A stretch of 22,231 nt of DNA, taken from positions 1 to 22,231 of the IMG/VR virus record IMGVR_UViG_3300028027_000260. One strand, 5' to 3'. The notes under the pieces were generated by a model. That model saw nothing but the letters and a program-made list of their open reading frames with translations, was not told the DNA's origin and made no database searches. Positions 14,724-22,211 of the stretch are shown one piece after another. The DNA comes from a virus. The first letter of the stretch is position 1. Every line of letters begins with the position of its first letter. The position numbers and the translations under genes are program-made.

Positions 14724-15680
14724 TTAGCCGTTAACTGCTAATACAAAGCCAGTCTCTGGACGTACTACTTTAACACCGTACAGCGTGTCGGCAGTATACA
14801 GAGTTGAGAGGTACTCTTGCTTGTACTGAGTCTGTGAACGAACACCCATCTGCTCAGCCAACACCATTGTATCACGGTGAGCCAAGATAGCTGCTTTAAC
14901 ATCGCCACCAACGCTGTTGTTAGCATCAGTTTCGATTACAGGGCAGTTGCTCGATACATAGATATCGATACCATACAGCTGACCAATCATGCCGTTCTGA
15001 ACACCACGACCATCAACGAAGTCGCTAGAATTGTAGCGATCGATGCCCATGATAGCAGCACGGAGTGATGGAGGTACTGCGAAGAAACGACCATCCATTG
15101 GGGTATCAGCATCGTCCATGAGCTTGATCAAGGCACGGAAGCCAGCGTCAGTGAATACGTCGCCACTAACTACAGTGTCTTCTGCGTAAGCAGTTAAACC
15201 AGTAGAAGAGTCGATATAATAGCTGGTGCTGTGTGTCCAGTCAGAAGCGTCACCGTTACCGAAAGACTTACCTAATTGGAACAAGGTGTCGTCAATCTTT
15301 TTAGCCAATGCATAGCCAGCATCTTCTGTGTAGAAGCGACGGAGTGATGCAAGAGCTTGTACTTCAACGATGTCCTCAATGAAACGTGAGTACTCGAAGT
15401 GCTGGTCAACAGAAACTAGAACTTCAGTCTCGGTATCAGCTTGGATTGTTACTGCTGTGTTAGCTGCCTTAGCAGTTGCCACACCACGAGTTGGCTTAGG
15501 AATGTGAAGCGTGTCACCTTTCTTGCCCTTCATGGTCATCTTGTTAACGAGGTTTGCGAGAACCAAGTTTTTCTTATAAGCAGCTACTACTTCGTCACTC
15601 CAAATTTCTGGAATAAACTTATCTGCTTGTGTCTTTGCTACGATCGATCCCGATCCACCTGGGTATGCTGCTGTTGCCAT
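14724..15680 (-). CDS. Major capsid protein
   Basis: This 318-aa protein begins MATAAYPGGSGSIVAKTQAD with FIPEIWSDEVVAAYKKNLVL following, typical of the N-arm of T7-type HK97-fold capsid proteins. GKKGDTLHIPKPTRG at about 52-66 and a central ALAKKIDDTLFQLG helix fit the same family, as does the C-terminal half with VVPPS-like and YGIDIYVSSNCP segments. Hundreds of copies form the icosahedral shell. It lies just after the scaffold gene with the strong ribosome site AGGAGT 8 bases before ATG, and is followed by a hairpin, both fitting high expression. Length is close to T7 gp10A (about 345). No frameshift-made longer form is evident. Confidence 0.92.
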   Translation of the reverse strand: MATAAYPGGSGSIVAKTQADKFIPEIWSDEVVAAYKKNLVLANLVNKMTMKGKKGDTLHIPKPTRGVATAKAANTAVTIQADTETEVLVSVDQHFEYSRFIEDIVEVQALASLRRFYTEDAGYALAKKIDDTLFQLGKSFGNGDASDWTHSTSYYIDSSTGLTAYAEDTVVSGDVFTDAGFRALIKLMDDADTPMDGRFFAVPPSLRAAIMGIDRYNSSDFVDGRGVQNGMIGQLYGIDIYVSSNCPVIETDANNSVGGDVKAAILAHRDTMVLAEQMGVRSQTQYKQEYLSTLYTADTLYGVKVVRPETGFVLAVNG

Positions 15681-15714
15681 TTTTAATACTCCTAAATAAA
15701 ATTATAAATTAAAG

Positions 15715-16548
15715 TTACCGAACTCGTCCTTCTGCGTAGGCATTGAGAATCTCATCTGCCATACTTTCGTATCGAGCTGGGTCTTGCATTCTTAAGCGAA
15801 TTAAGTCTGCACGACGATAAATGTTTTTTGTCGATTCACCTGTACCACCTTGTTGGACGGAGGCTGCTTTAAGTGCTTTACCACGACTCTCTTCGTCAGT
15901 CTTCTTCAGTGATTCATCAGCAGCTTTAGTTGCTTCTGCCTTCTGTGCTTGTATTCCTCTAAGAGACTTGTAAGTTTCCAGGAGTTCTAAAGCTGAATCT
16001 ACATCATAGTTACTGGCTTGAGCGAATAGCTGTACTCTGACTTTAGAAGCTTGAATCCATGCTGCGAAATCATCAGACTGTGCTACACTTAAATAATCAG
16101 GATGAGCCTTCTCTATAGTTTGCTTTGCAACCAACTGAGCCTGTTGAGCTTGTTGTTCTTGTAGCTGCTTTAGAATAGGATTATTCTCTACTGCCTGATT
16201 AATTGCCTTTGCAGGATCTTCAAAATAATCAATCTCTTGTGCTTTACTTGGCGGTGCTTCTTGTTTAGATTCGAGTTGTTGCTTAATGAATTGATCAAGT
16301 AAACGACGGTTCTCACCTACTTCTTGTGCCTGACGACCGATAAGCTTTTCAGATTCTTGGTGCATGCGGACAACCTCTTCAAGAGATTTACCACGATACT
16401 TCTCAGGTACTTCAGGTTCTTTAGCAATCTCTTCAGGTTGTGCTGAGCTAGTATCTTCAGCTTCTGGGATTGTACTGTCACCTTGTTTTAATTCGGTGAT
16501 ATCTTCTTCTTGAGTCTCTTCTTGCAGTTCGATAAAATTAGCAGCCAT
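15715..16548 (-). CDS. Capsid scaffolding protein
   Basis: This 277-aa protein is acidic at the N-terminus (LQEETQEEDITE and similar), then almost entirely helical and Gln/Glu/Lys-rich. The central section has VPEKYRGKSLEEVVRMHQES (about 48-67), a motif common in podovirus scaffolds, and a long coiled-coil region. The C-terminus is basic and helical (NIYRRADLIRLRMQDPARYE), the part that usually binds the coat protein. It directs prohead assembly and leaves before or during packaging. The order portal, scaffold, capsid matches T7-like phages, although four genes and a short linker ORF intervene here between portal and scaffold. Ribosome site ACAGGAG precedes the ATG. Confidence 0.88.
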   Translation of the reverse strand: MAANFIELQEETQEEDITELKQGDSTIPEAEDTSSAQPEEIAKEPEVPEKYRGKSLEEVVRMHQESEKLIGRQAQEVGENRRLLDQFIKQQLESKQEAPPSKAQEIDYFEDPAKAINQAVENNPILKQLQEQQAQQAQLVAKQTIEKAHPDYLSVAQSDDFAAWIQASKVRVQLFAQASNYDVDSALELLETYKSLRGIQAQKAEATKAADESLKKTDEESRGKALKAASVQQGGTGESTKNIYRRADLIRLRMQDPARYESMADEILNAYAEGRVR

Positions 16549-16611
16549 GTATACTCCTGTCGCAATGCGATTTTAGGATAATTAAAAATAGCTCGGTGAT
16601 CAAGAGTTCAC

Positions 16612-16857
16612 TTATGAGCCGTGATTTGCTGTTGTTTTCCTCTCCACAGCCAGCTTCTCAGCTCTCATTTTGTGCCACTTCGATGTAGCTGAAGGGTACA
16701 ACCCACTGACTGGATCTAAAGAGATCGTCGCAGGGGAGATGATACGAGTAGCAACCTCGTCACAAACGCTACACTGAACTTCTTTTATGTCAACATCGAC
16801 GAAGGACTCAGTGATATGCGAATCTTTACATTTAAAATCGTACATCCTTCTAGGCAT
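16612..16857 (-). CDS. Small zinc-ribbon protein, FmdB-like
   Basis: The product, 81 aa from the start chosen here, reads MPRRMYDFKCKDSH at its N-terminus and VQCSVCDEVATRIIS at about 28-42. Cys10, His14, Cys29 and Cys32 make a likely zinc knuckle. In related FmdB-type proteins the second ligand is usually another Cys, so the His is a variation. The tail GLYPSATSKWHKMRAEKLAV matches phage members of this family. A longer frame opens at 16884, but the start at 16857 has AGAGGAAG right upstream and gives the family's usual N-terminus, so I prefer it. It overlaps the 81-aa gene upstream by 8 bases. The function of these phage zinc proteins is unknown; DNA or protein binding is a guess. Confidence 0.75.
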   Translation of the reverse strand: MPRRMYDFKCKDSHITESFVDVDIKEVQCSVCDEVATRIISPATISLDPVSGLYPSATSKWHKMRAEKLAVERKTTANHGS

Positions 16858-17095
16858 TGTCTTCCTCTTCAGAAAGTTGCTCATAGACTTCTGTACTAGA
16901 CTCTCTTAAAGTCTTAATCCAGTTCATGATGGACAGTTCGCCCTTCTTGAAGTGGAGTTGTTGTTCTGTTTCTAAACCGCCTATGCGGTCTGTAGCATCT
17001 ATCATTACTTGGATGTCTTCTACCAGGTCTTTCCAACCCTGAGTAGTCATCATAGCAAATCTATTCTCGTAATAATTTTGCAGCTCCCTGTTCAT
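16850..17095 (-). CDS. Conserved small phage protein (81 aa), unknown
   Basis: This 81-aa acidic helical protein begins MNRELQNYYENRFAMMTTQG, has WKDLVEDIQVMIDATDRIGG and FKKGELSIMNWIKTLRES, and ends in an acidic tail EEEDNA. The pattern of a Tyr/Glu start, GWKDL--D, and FKKGEL--MNWI is shared by short proteins located near portal and capsid genes in T7-like aquatic phages. It has AAGGAG 8 bases before the ATG, inside the end of the HNH gene, and overlaps that gene by 4 bases (ATGA). It may help head assembly; this is inferred only from location. Confidence 0.7.
   Translation of the reverse strand: MNRELQNYYENRFAMMTTQGWKDLVEDIQVMIDATDRIGGLETEQQLHFKKGELSIMNWIKTLRESSTEVYEQLSEEEDNA
16861..16868 (-). 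promoter_or_regulatory. Ribosome binding site deciding the FmdB-like start
   Basis: AGAGGAAG on the minus strand sits 3 bases before the ATG at 16855-16857, with its GAGG core 6 bases away. The upstream ATG at 16882-16884 has only ACAGAAG nearby, so this site favours the shorter product. Confidence 0.6.
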
Positions 17096-17508
17096 ATGCT
17101 GTCTCCTTCTAAGTAAGCTGCCATATTTCTAAGCAACTCAGGATTATCTTCTACTTTTCCTAAAGTAGTATTACAGCGATAGCACAGCAAACCTCTAATA
17201 ATACCTGTCTCGTGACAATGATCTATAGCTAATCTACGTGGTTTATCTTTCTTCCATGTATTAGGGGCTGTTTCTTCATTACCACAAATTGCACATCTGT
17301 TGTCCTGCTGTTCAACTAACCCTAAATAGTTCTCTTTAGAAATTCCGTATTTAGCCTTGATTTGATTAAAGAAATACTTTTCAGGATTTTCTTTATACCA
17401 AGTACGTGATCTTTCTACTGCACAAGGACTACATAGATGTCCTTTAGCCTCTGCTTTAGGGTGATCTAGCGTCTTACAAACTGGGCAATTCTTTAAAACT
17501 CGATTCAT
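17092..17508 (-). CDS. HNH / recombination endonuclease VII-type nuclease
   Basis: This 138-aa protein has two zinc motifs. The N-terminal pair is C8-C11 with C26-C29. The C-terminal pair is C72-C75 with C109-C112, which brackets AIDHCHETGIIRGLLCYRCN (94-113). This DHCH-TG-IRGLLC-CN signature is that of the endonuclease VII family, a beta-beta-alpha-metal nuclease fold; Asn113 is in the position of a known catalytic Asn. Such phage proteins are either Holliday-junction resolvases or free-standing homing nucleases. Its position between fibre and head genes, with its own promoter, suggests a mobile homing nuclease. The preceding basic sequence (KENPEKYFFNQIKAKYGIS) is common in that group. Target site unknown. 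Confidence 0.88.
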   Translation of the reverse strand: MNRVLKNCPVCKTLDHPKAEAKGHLCSPCAVERSRTWYKENPEKYFFNQIKAKYGISKENYLGLVEQQDNRCAICGNEETAPNTWKKDKPRRLAIDHCHETGIIRGLLCYRCNTTLGKVEDNPELLRNMAAYLEGDSI

Positions 17509-17555
17509 TGTAATCTTTTTCCTTGACTTTGGAGATTATTTGTGATATAGTAAAT

Positions 17556-17584
17556 ATTATACCACACTTTTACTAAAATGTCAA
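17556..17584 (-). promoter_or_regulatory. Consensus sigma70 promoter before the endonuclease gene
   Basis: On the minus strand TTGACA (17579-17584), a 17-base spacer and TATAAT (17556-17561) form an exact match to the sigma70 consensus. Transcription would begin about 7 bases downstream, near 17549, about 41 bases before the nuclease ATG. It occupies the 83-base gap between the collagen-like gene and the nuclease gene. It shares a 16-base core with the promoter at 10003-10031. Downstream genes include scaffold and capsid. Confidence 0.85.
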
Positions 17585-17591
17585 GTACTTT

Positions 17592-19022
17592 TTAAGCTAT
17601 TTTTACAGCAGTAATCTGAGTAGCATTATTTCCAGATCCGTTAGCTAATAGAGCTGCCTTCATTAGTACGCTGGTTGCTCCTGCATTTGAGGTGCTTTGT
17701 ATCTTAATTGTAGTTGTACTGGCTAGGGTGATAACTGCAGATAACCCTATACTGACTGTGTGGTTTGCTACCGAAGCCTGATACTGCGAGGAACTAGCAT
17801 GGTGATTTGTACCGTCTGTCAATCTATTAAAGTAAGTTAACGCAGTAGTAGCTGTTCTTGCTAGTGTGGTATGCGTATTAATTAACCATGTCCCTGCTGC
17901 TAGGGATACGCTAGGACCGTCATACCATGTGTTTGATGTAGGCATCTGAACATCAGTCGCTAATGAAGCCTCAGAACTGGTTAATGAGCCTCCACCGCCT
18001 GCAGCAGGTGTAATCCACTGTGTGTTGTAATCAGTAGCGTTTATCTTAGATAAGAATTGACCTGTAGTACCACCAACAGGAACACCAACTCCATTCGTAC
18101 CATTCGTTCCGTTAGTACCTGCGGTCCCTGTAGTACCCGCTGGTCCAGTATCTCCAGTGTCACCTTTAACACCTTGTATGCCTTGGATACCTTGTATGCC
18201 CTGTGTACCTGTATCTCCAGTATCTCCTTTGACACCTTGTATGCCTTGGATACCTTGAGAGCCTGTAGCGCCTTGTGGTCCAACTATTTGACCTACATCA
18301 AGCCACGAACTACCAGTCCATGTGTATAGATTACCGTCTGCTGTAACAATATATGCGTCACCAATGGCATTACCGCTAGAAGATAAAGCACCAACCGTTG
18401 CAGTTTCGCCTTTGATGTTTACAGATGTGCCAGGAGCACCTGTAGCGCCTGTGTCACCTGTGTCGCCTTTGATACCTTGGATGCCTTGTGAACCTGTAGG
18501 ACCAGCAACACCCTGAATACCTTGAATACCTTGCTCTCCTTGTGGTCCAGTTGTGCCTGTAGCACCTGCTGTTCCTTGGATACCTTGTTCACCCTGTGGA
18601 CCTTGTAATCCCATTGGTCCTTGAGCACCATTCATACCGCCTGGTCCTTTAGGTCCTACAATAGGATTGGTTGTTTTAATCTGAGAGCCATCAGAAAGAG
18701 TTAGTAGAAGAGCATCATCAAGTGCAATCTCAGCATTTACAATTGCAGGGGAATCTACTCCATCTTCACCGTCTTTGCCGTCTTTACCATCTTTTCCGTT
18801 AGTACCGTCTCTACCATTAGAACCATCTTTACCGTCTTTACCAGAAACACCTTGATCTCCCTTGTCTCCTTTGCTTCCCTTCTCTCCTTGTGGACCAATC
18901 TGTTTCTCAACAGTCTGGACATTAGAAGAAAGTTCTTCAATTACTTTGTCAAGGACTATTCCAAGAGTCTCTACCTTTGCTTCAGTAGAAACATCAGCTA
19001 AAGTTATGGTTTTAAAGTTCAT
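17592..19022 (-). CDS. Collagen-like fibre protein
   Basis: This 476-aa protein has three blocks of Gly-X-Y triplets at about 43-89, 123-199 and 248-312. The first is KDG-rich and the others have GIQGIQG and GDTGDTG units. They are separated by small globular insertions (about 90-122 and 200-247). After GQFLSKINATDYNTQWITP comes a beta-rich C-terminal head (about 346-476) that ends ATQITAVKIA, likely a trimeric jelly roll. The N-terminus (1-40) is helical and may trimerise or attach to the virion. Such phage proteins form collagen triple-helix fibres. No good ribosome site precedes its ATG, but a 30-codon frame ends on it by ATGA overlap. The triplets and C-terminal head are clear; where the protein sits on the particle is unknown. 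Confidence 0.85.
   Translation of the reverse strand: MNFKTITLADVSTEAKVETLGIVLDKVIEELSSNVQTVEKQIGPQGEKGSKGDKGDQGVSGKDGKDGSNGRDGTNGKDGKDGKDGEDGVDSPAIVNAEIALDDALLLTLSDGSQIKTTNPIVGPKGPGGMNGAQGPMGLQGPQGEQGIQGTAGATGTTGPQGEQGIQGIQGVAGPTGSQGIQGIKGDTGDTGATGAPGTSVNIKGETATVGALSSSGNAIGDAYIVTADGNLYTWTGSSWLDVGQIVGPQGATGSQGIQGIQGVKGDTGDTGTQGIQGIQGIQGVKGDTGDTGPAGTTGTAGTNGTNGTNGVGVPVGGTTGQFLSKINATDYNTQWITPAAGGGGSLTSSEASLATDVQMPTSNTWYDGPSVSLAAGTWLINTHTTLARTATTALTYFNRLTDGTNHHASSSQYQASVANHTVSIGLSAVITLASTTTIKIQSTSNAGATSVLMKAALLANGSGNNATQITAVKIA
18087..18281 (-). repeat. Tandem collagen-encoding DNA repeats
   Basis: Nearly identical units of about 60 bases encode GIQGIQGVKGDTGDTG-like peptides twice in this stretch, with a related unit near 18440-18540. 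They are in-frame coding repeats and could recombine to change fibre length. Confidence 0.7.
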
Positions 19023-19111
19023 GCGTATTTGGATTTAAATTCTAAGTCTTTTTGTTTCTGTATTTGTTTGTCAGCCATCTGAACTTCAACTACTCTTAGA
19101 TTGTTTTCCAT
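19019..19111 (-). CDS. Putative 30-codon linker ORF between portal and collagen-like gene
   Basis: A 30-codon frame starts at an ATG inside the last codons of the portal gene (19109-19111) and ends with TGA overlapping the start of the collagen-like gene (ATGA at 19019-19022). It fills the whole 73-base gap. The peptide starts MENNLRVVEVQMADKQIQKQ and is a charged helix. Only a weak AAAGAG lies immediately before the ATG. It could be a coupling peptide for translation of the collagen-like gene, which lacks its own ribosome site, or chance. No family recognised. Confidence 0.4.
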   Translation of the reverse strand: MENNLRVVEVQMADKQIQKQKDLEFKSKYA

Positions 19112-21009
19112 CTCTTTTTCTTTAAAGCAAGCTCAGCAATCTTTACAGTCTTCTCAAAGTCATTTCTTTCAGCTGCATCCTTGTTAAGAGCAGTCATAAC
19201 CTTTGCTTGAGTCTCAGTAGGTACTGCTGCAGCCTGTGCATCAGCCTTCTTAGCCTCTGCAAGAGCTTTAGCTGCCTCAGCTTGTACTTTTTGTAGCTGT
19301 GCCATCGCTGTTTCCATAGCAATCTGCTGCATTTGCTGCTGCATTGGGTCTGGTTGGCTCATTTCCTGGAGCTTAGCGATGATTTCTTCACGATTAGAGA
19401 TACTAGAACCCTGAATAATACCCTGCAACAGTACTGGAGTGATAGGAGACTGTCCTAAAGTAGACATTAAACCCATCATCTGCTGTTGTTCGTACTCACG
19501 AGCTACCATTCCCATAGTAGAAACAGGGATAAAGGTAAAGTCTTGTACTGGATAACGGTCTGGATCGAACTGCATGAAGCGATACGCAGCCTTAGTAATG
19601 AATGGAATCAGGAAATCTTCTTGGAAGTTGATCAAGGTACGCTTGTTCTTCTTCATTAGCCCTGAGAGAGCCATAGAGAGTCCTGCGCCAGAGGCTTCAC
19701 CACCTGCTACCTGACCTGGCATAGCAGTGCTATCGAGCGTTCCTGTGGCTTGCTGGAGCATTCCTTGGAAGTTCTGTGCTGTCTGGAAGTTAGCTGGATC
19801 AGTTGTGCCAAACTTGAATGGCATCATGATCTCATTAGGGTTACCGTTGACCAGCATGTTCTTACCTGGACGTACTTCGTACTTAGCACCACGAGGAAGC
19901 CTTGTAGCATCCATCGCCATCATTGGTGCTGTGGTTAAAGCTAAGGAGTCTAGGTGGCTACGGATCTGAGCATCGATAGCCTTCTGCATATTGTAGCCCT
20001 TCTCAGCAGTACCACGACCCCAGAAACGACCTGGCATCGAGTCAGCTTGATAAGCAACAATAGGACGATCCTTCATCATGTAAGGAGAAGCTTCAGCCTT
20101 GAGTAAGTACTGGTCATCCGCAATCACAACGATAGCCTCTACCATGTCTTGGTAGTCTTCACCTTTAGAACCTTCAGGGAAGAGGTCAACTACTTCAGCA
20201 CCTTCTTCTCTGTCTACATTCTCAAGGTACTCACGAGGAACTAAACCGTAGTAACGAGTAACACGAATACGATCATCCTGCTCATGGGTTACTTCTTGTA
20301 CTGGCTCTAACTCCATGTTGGAGTAGCTAGGCATGATGTTTACTTTACGGTATGTACCATCAGCAATGCTACGAACCACAGAGTGGTAAGAGACATACTC
20401 TTCAATAGCAACACCAAGAGAGTCTTCCACTGTACGAGCATTAGGCTCGATAAGGAAGTTACGAGGATTGACAGGATACAGATCAATCATGAACTGCTTT
20501 GTCTCTTGTACACCGATAGCTGCCATCTCAGTTCCAGGGATAGCCTGAGTAGCTGGAGACATCACTGTCTTTTCTTTAACTAGGATCTCACCGATACCAG
20601 TACCATAGAGTTCACCTAGTAAGATGATGTCATCTAAGGACTTCTTAATGCGTGAAGTCTTAAAGTCTTCGTGCATCTGTTTACGAACTAGAGCTACATC
20701 AGTAGGATCTTGATCGTTCCTATCGTCAGCGATATCGAAAAACTCTCCACGACCAAACACAGCTTCAGAGATCTCTGCTTGCTTGGACTCAATAGCTTGC
20801 TGCAGCGCAGGAGTAACTAAGCGACTACGCTCAGACTCACGAGTCTTATCTGCTGAATCCCAGATACCACGGAACAAACGCTCATACTCTTCCCACTTAT
20901 CCAGGTAGTTGACATCACGGTGATCTCGCCATGTATTACACTGATCAACGATAAAAGATACTAACTCTTTATCGTCTTCCGTCATCTTGTCTTCTTTAAA
21001 TTCAGCCAT
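19096..21009 (-). CDS. Portal protein
   Basis: This 637-aa protein matches podovirus head-tail connector (portal) proteins, the dodecameric ring through which DNA is packaged and ejected. Visible segments include LYGTGIGEI at about 134-142, NPRNFLIEPN at about 181-190, and PGRFWGRGTAEKGYNMQKAI at about 326-345. This last is a strongly conserved portal motif, followed by a stem-like region around 345-450. From about 550 to 605 the protein is Gln/Ala-rich coiled coil (QQIAMETAMAQLQKVQAEAA), consistent with a barrel extending into the head. It starts 3 bases before the end of the metallopeptidase-like gene's intergenic spacing, so the two are almost certainly co-translated. Size is slightly larger than T7 gp8 (about 536), mostly from the C-terminal helix. 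Confidence 0.92.
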   Translation of the reverse strand: MAEFKEDKMTEDDKELVSFIVDQCNTWRDHRDVNYLDKWEEYERLFRGIWDSADKTRESERSRLVTPALQQAIESKQAEISEAVFGRGEFFDIADDRNDQDPTDVALVRKQMHEDFKTSRIKKSLDDIILLGELYGTGIGEILVKEKTVMSPATQAIPGTEMAAIGVQETKQFMIDLYPVNPRNFLIEPNARTVEDSLGVAIEEYVSYHSVVRSIADGTYRKVNIMPSYSNMELEPVQEVTHEQDDRIRVTRYYGLVPREYLENVDREEGAEVVDLFPEGSKGEDYQDMVEAIVVIADDQYLLKAEASPYMMKDRPIVAYQADSMPGRFWGRGTAEKGYNMQKAIDAQIRSHLDSLALTTAPMMAMDATRLPRGAKYEVRPGKNMLVNGNPNEIMMPFKFGTTDPANFQTAQNFQGMLQQATGTLDSTAMPGQVAGGEASGAGLSMALSGLMKKNKRTLINFQEDFLIPFITKAAYRFMQFDPDRYPVQDFTFIPVSTMGMVAREYEQQQMMGLMSTLGQSPITPVLLQGIIQGSSISNREEIIAKLQEMSQPDPMQQQMQQIAMETAMAQLQKVQAEAAKALAEAKKADAQAAAVPTETQAKVMTALNKDAAERNDFEKTVKIAELALKKKRWKTI

Positions 21010-21011
21010 TA

Positions 21012-22211
21012 TTACATTCCTTCAGGGATTGTGGATTGTGGTACTTGCATAGCAAACGGATCAGCAAACGCTTCTTGCTGTGTTGCTTGTGTTCTAGGAG
21101 GAGTTAGATTGGTAGTATTAATGTTGTATAGTTTATTAATACGATCATCATCAATTGCTTGCATAGCAGGAGTTGCTAAACGCTCTTCAGGAGAAAGAAG
21201 CCTACGCTGCTCTGTTTGCCTAGCAAATGTCTCACCAGCTACTCGCATGTAATCTCCAGCTGCTGTGTTGTAGGCAGCAGAGTTAACATCTTTTAAAAAT
21301 AGAATATCGTTTAAGTTTTGAAACTTTAAAGATCCGTCATCATTCTTAGCGTCTACCATCTTCTTAAATTTAGTAGCTAATGATTTGCTATTAAAGCCAC
21401 GCTCTAATGCTTTCTCTATTGTTAAACCGTTTCGCTGTTTAAGAAACTGAGTGGCTTCAATAATTGAATCTACATCAAAACCAGAACGAGGATTCTGTTT
21501 TAAGAATCGAATGATGTCAGGAGAAGATTGATTAATCTTTTGTTCTAGTGTTTTATAAGTATCCGTAAACAAGGGATTACTATTCAACACACCTCTGAAG
21601 CTTTCGCCTCCAGTTAGTCCTTCTCTTTGCTGTACATAATGCTGTATTTCATGCAAAGTAGTTCCTAATGGATCAGAAGAATCCCAAGCAGGAGACTTTC
21701 TATTGAACTGAATGGTGTTGTTCTCAGGATCAAAAGCTGCTAGAGCAGTGTTCTGACTGTCGTCCTTCATTAGGATTTTTACATCCGCTATCTCAGGATA
21801 GCTTTTCTTTAGTGTAGGTGCTTTGAATATCTCATCAAAACCATAGTAGTTTTTGTTAGTGAGGGTATTAATATCGATTCCTTTTTGGAAATCAACATTA
21901 CGATCACTAATCTCAAACATTGCTTTTTCAGCTGTAGGATCATATGATAAGCCAACTGCTCCATACTCTTTGTCCCACTCAGCAGGAGACATTAAGCCTC
22001 TGTCTTGCTCTGCTCTTGCCATCGTCGCAGTCAAAGAATCAGCATCTACTAATCCTGCTTTGCCTAAATTGCTAACACCTTCTCCACCAATGAACATCTC
22101 AGGTGTCAGACTAGGAGTAGAACGACCAACTCCTCTAAACAAACCTTGAGCCTCTAGGTTATCAATTAACCCAGGAGCTACTTGTCTAAACAATCCAGCA
22201 ACTATACTCAT
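21012..22211 (-). CDS. HExxH metallopeptidase-like phage protein encoded before the portal
   Basis: This 399-aa protein carries a zinc-peptidase motif, HEIQH at 187-191 in TTLHEIQHYVQQREG, followed by GGESFRG. A second conserved block, YMRVAGETFARQTEQRRLLS (321-340), contains Glu327, a candidate third zinc ligand, and runs into PEERLATPAMQ. The HExxHYVQ-EG and AGE--AR-Q-R---PEER pairing is known to me from domains inside large polyvalent phage proteins; here it is free-standing. Residues 1-110 and the C-terminal 45 (Gln/Pro-rich) have no recognised motif. There is no signal peptide. The gene is 2 bases upstream of the portal gene and has AGGA 7 bases before its ATG. An upstream gene seems to end in TAA at 22212-22214. 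Substrate and role are unknown: capsid processing or injected protease are both possible. Confidence 0.72.
   Translation of the reverse strand: MSIVAGLFRQVAPGLIDNLEAQGLFRGVGRSTPSLTPEMFIGGEGVSNLGKAGLVDADSLTATMARAEQDRGLMSPAEWDKEYGAVGLSYDPTAEKAMFEISDRNVDFQKGIDINTLTNKNYYGFDEIFKAPTLKKSYPEIADVKILMKDDSQNTALAAFDPENNTIQFNRKSPAWDSSDPLGTTLHEIQHYVQQREGLTGGESFRGVLNSNPLFTDTYKTLEQKINQSSPDIIRFLKQNPRSGFDVDSIIEATQFLKQRNGLTIEKALERGFNSKSLATKFKKMVDAKNDDGSLKFQNLNDILFLKDVNSAAYNTAAGDYMRVAGETFARQTEQRRLLSPEERLATPAMQAIDDDRINKLYNINTTNLTPPRTQATQQEAFADPFAMQVPQSTIPEGM

Noticed and set aside
16560-16570. Palindrome TCGCATTGCGA before the scaffold gene
   Set aside because: Only a 4-pair stem with a 3-base loop and no T tract; too small to claim a terminator or operator.
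16858-16884. Upstream in-frame ATG that would lengthen the FmdB-like protein by nine residues
   Set aside because: It would overlap the previous gene by 35 bases and has a poorer ribosome site than the ATG at 16857.
18057-18940. Several open frames on both strands across the collagen-like gene
   Set aside because: They arise from the repetitive Gly-X-Y codons of the real gene; they have low-complexity products and no ribosome sites.
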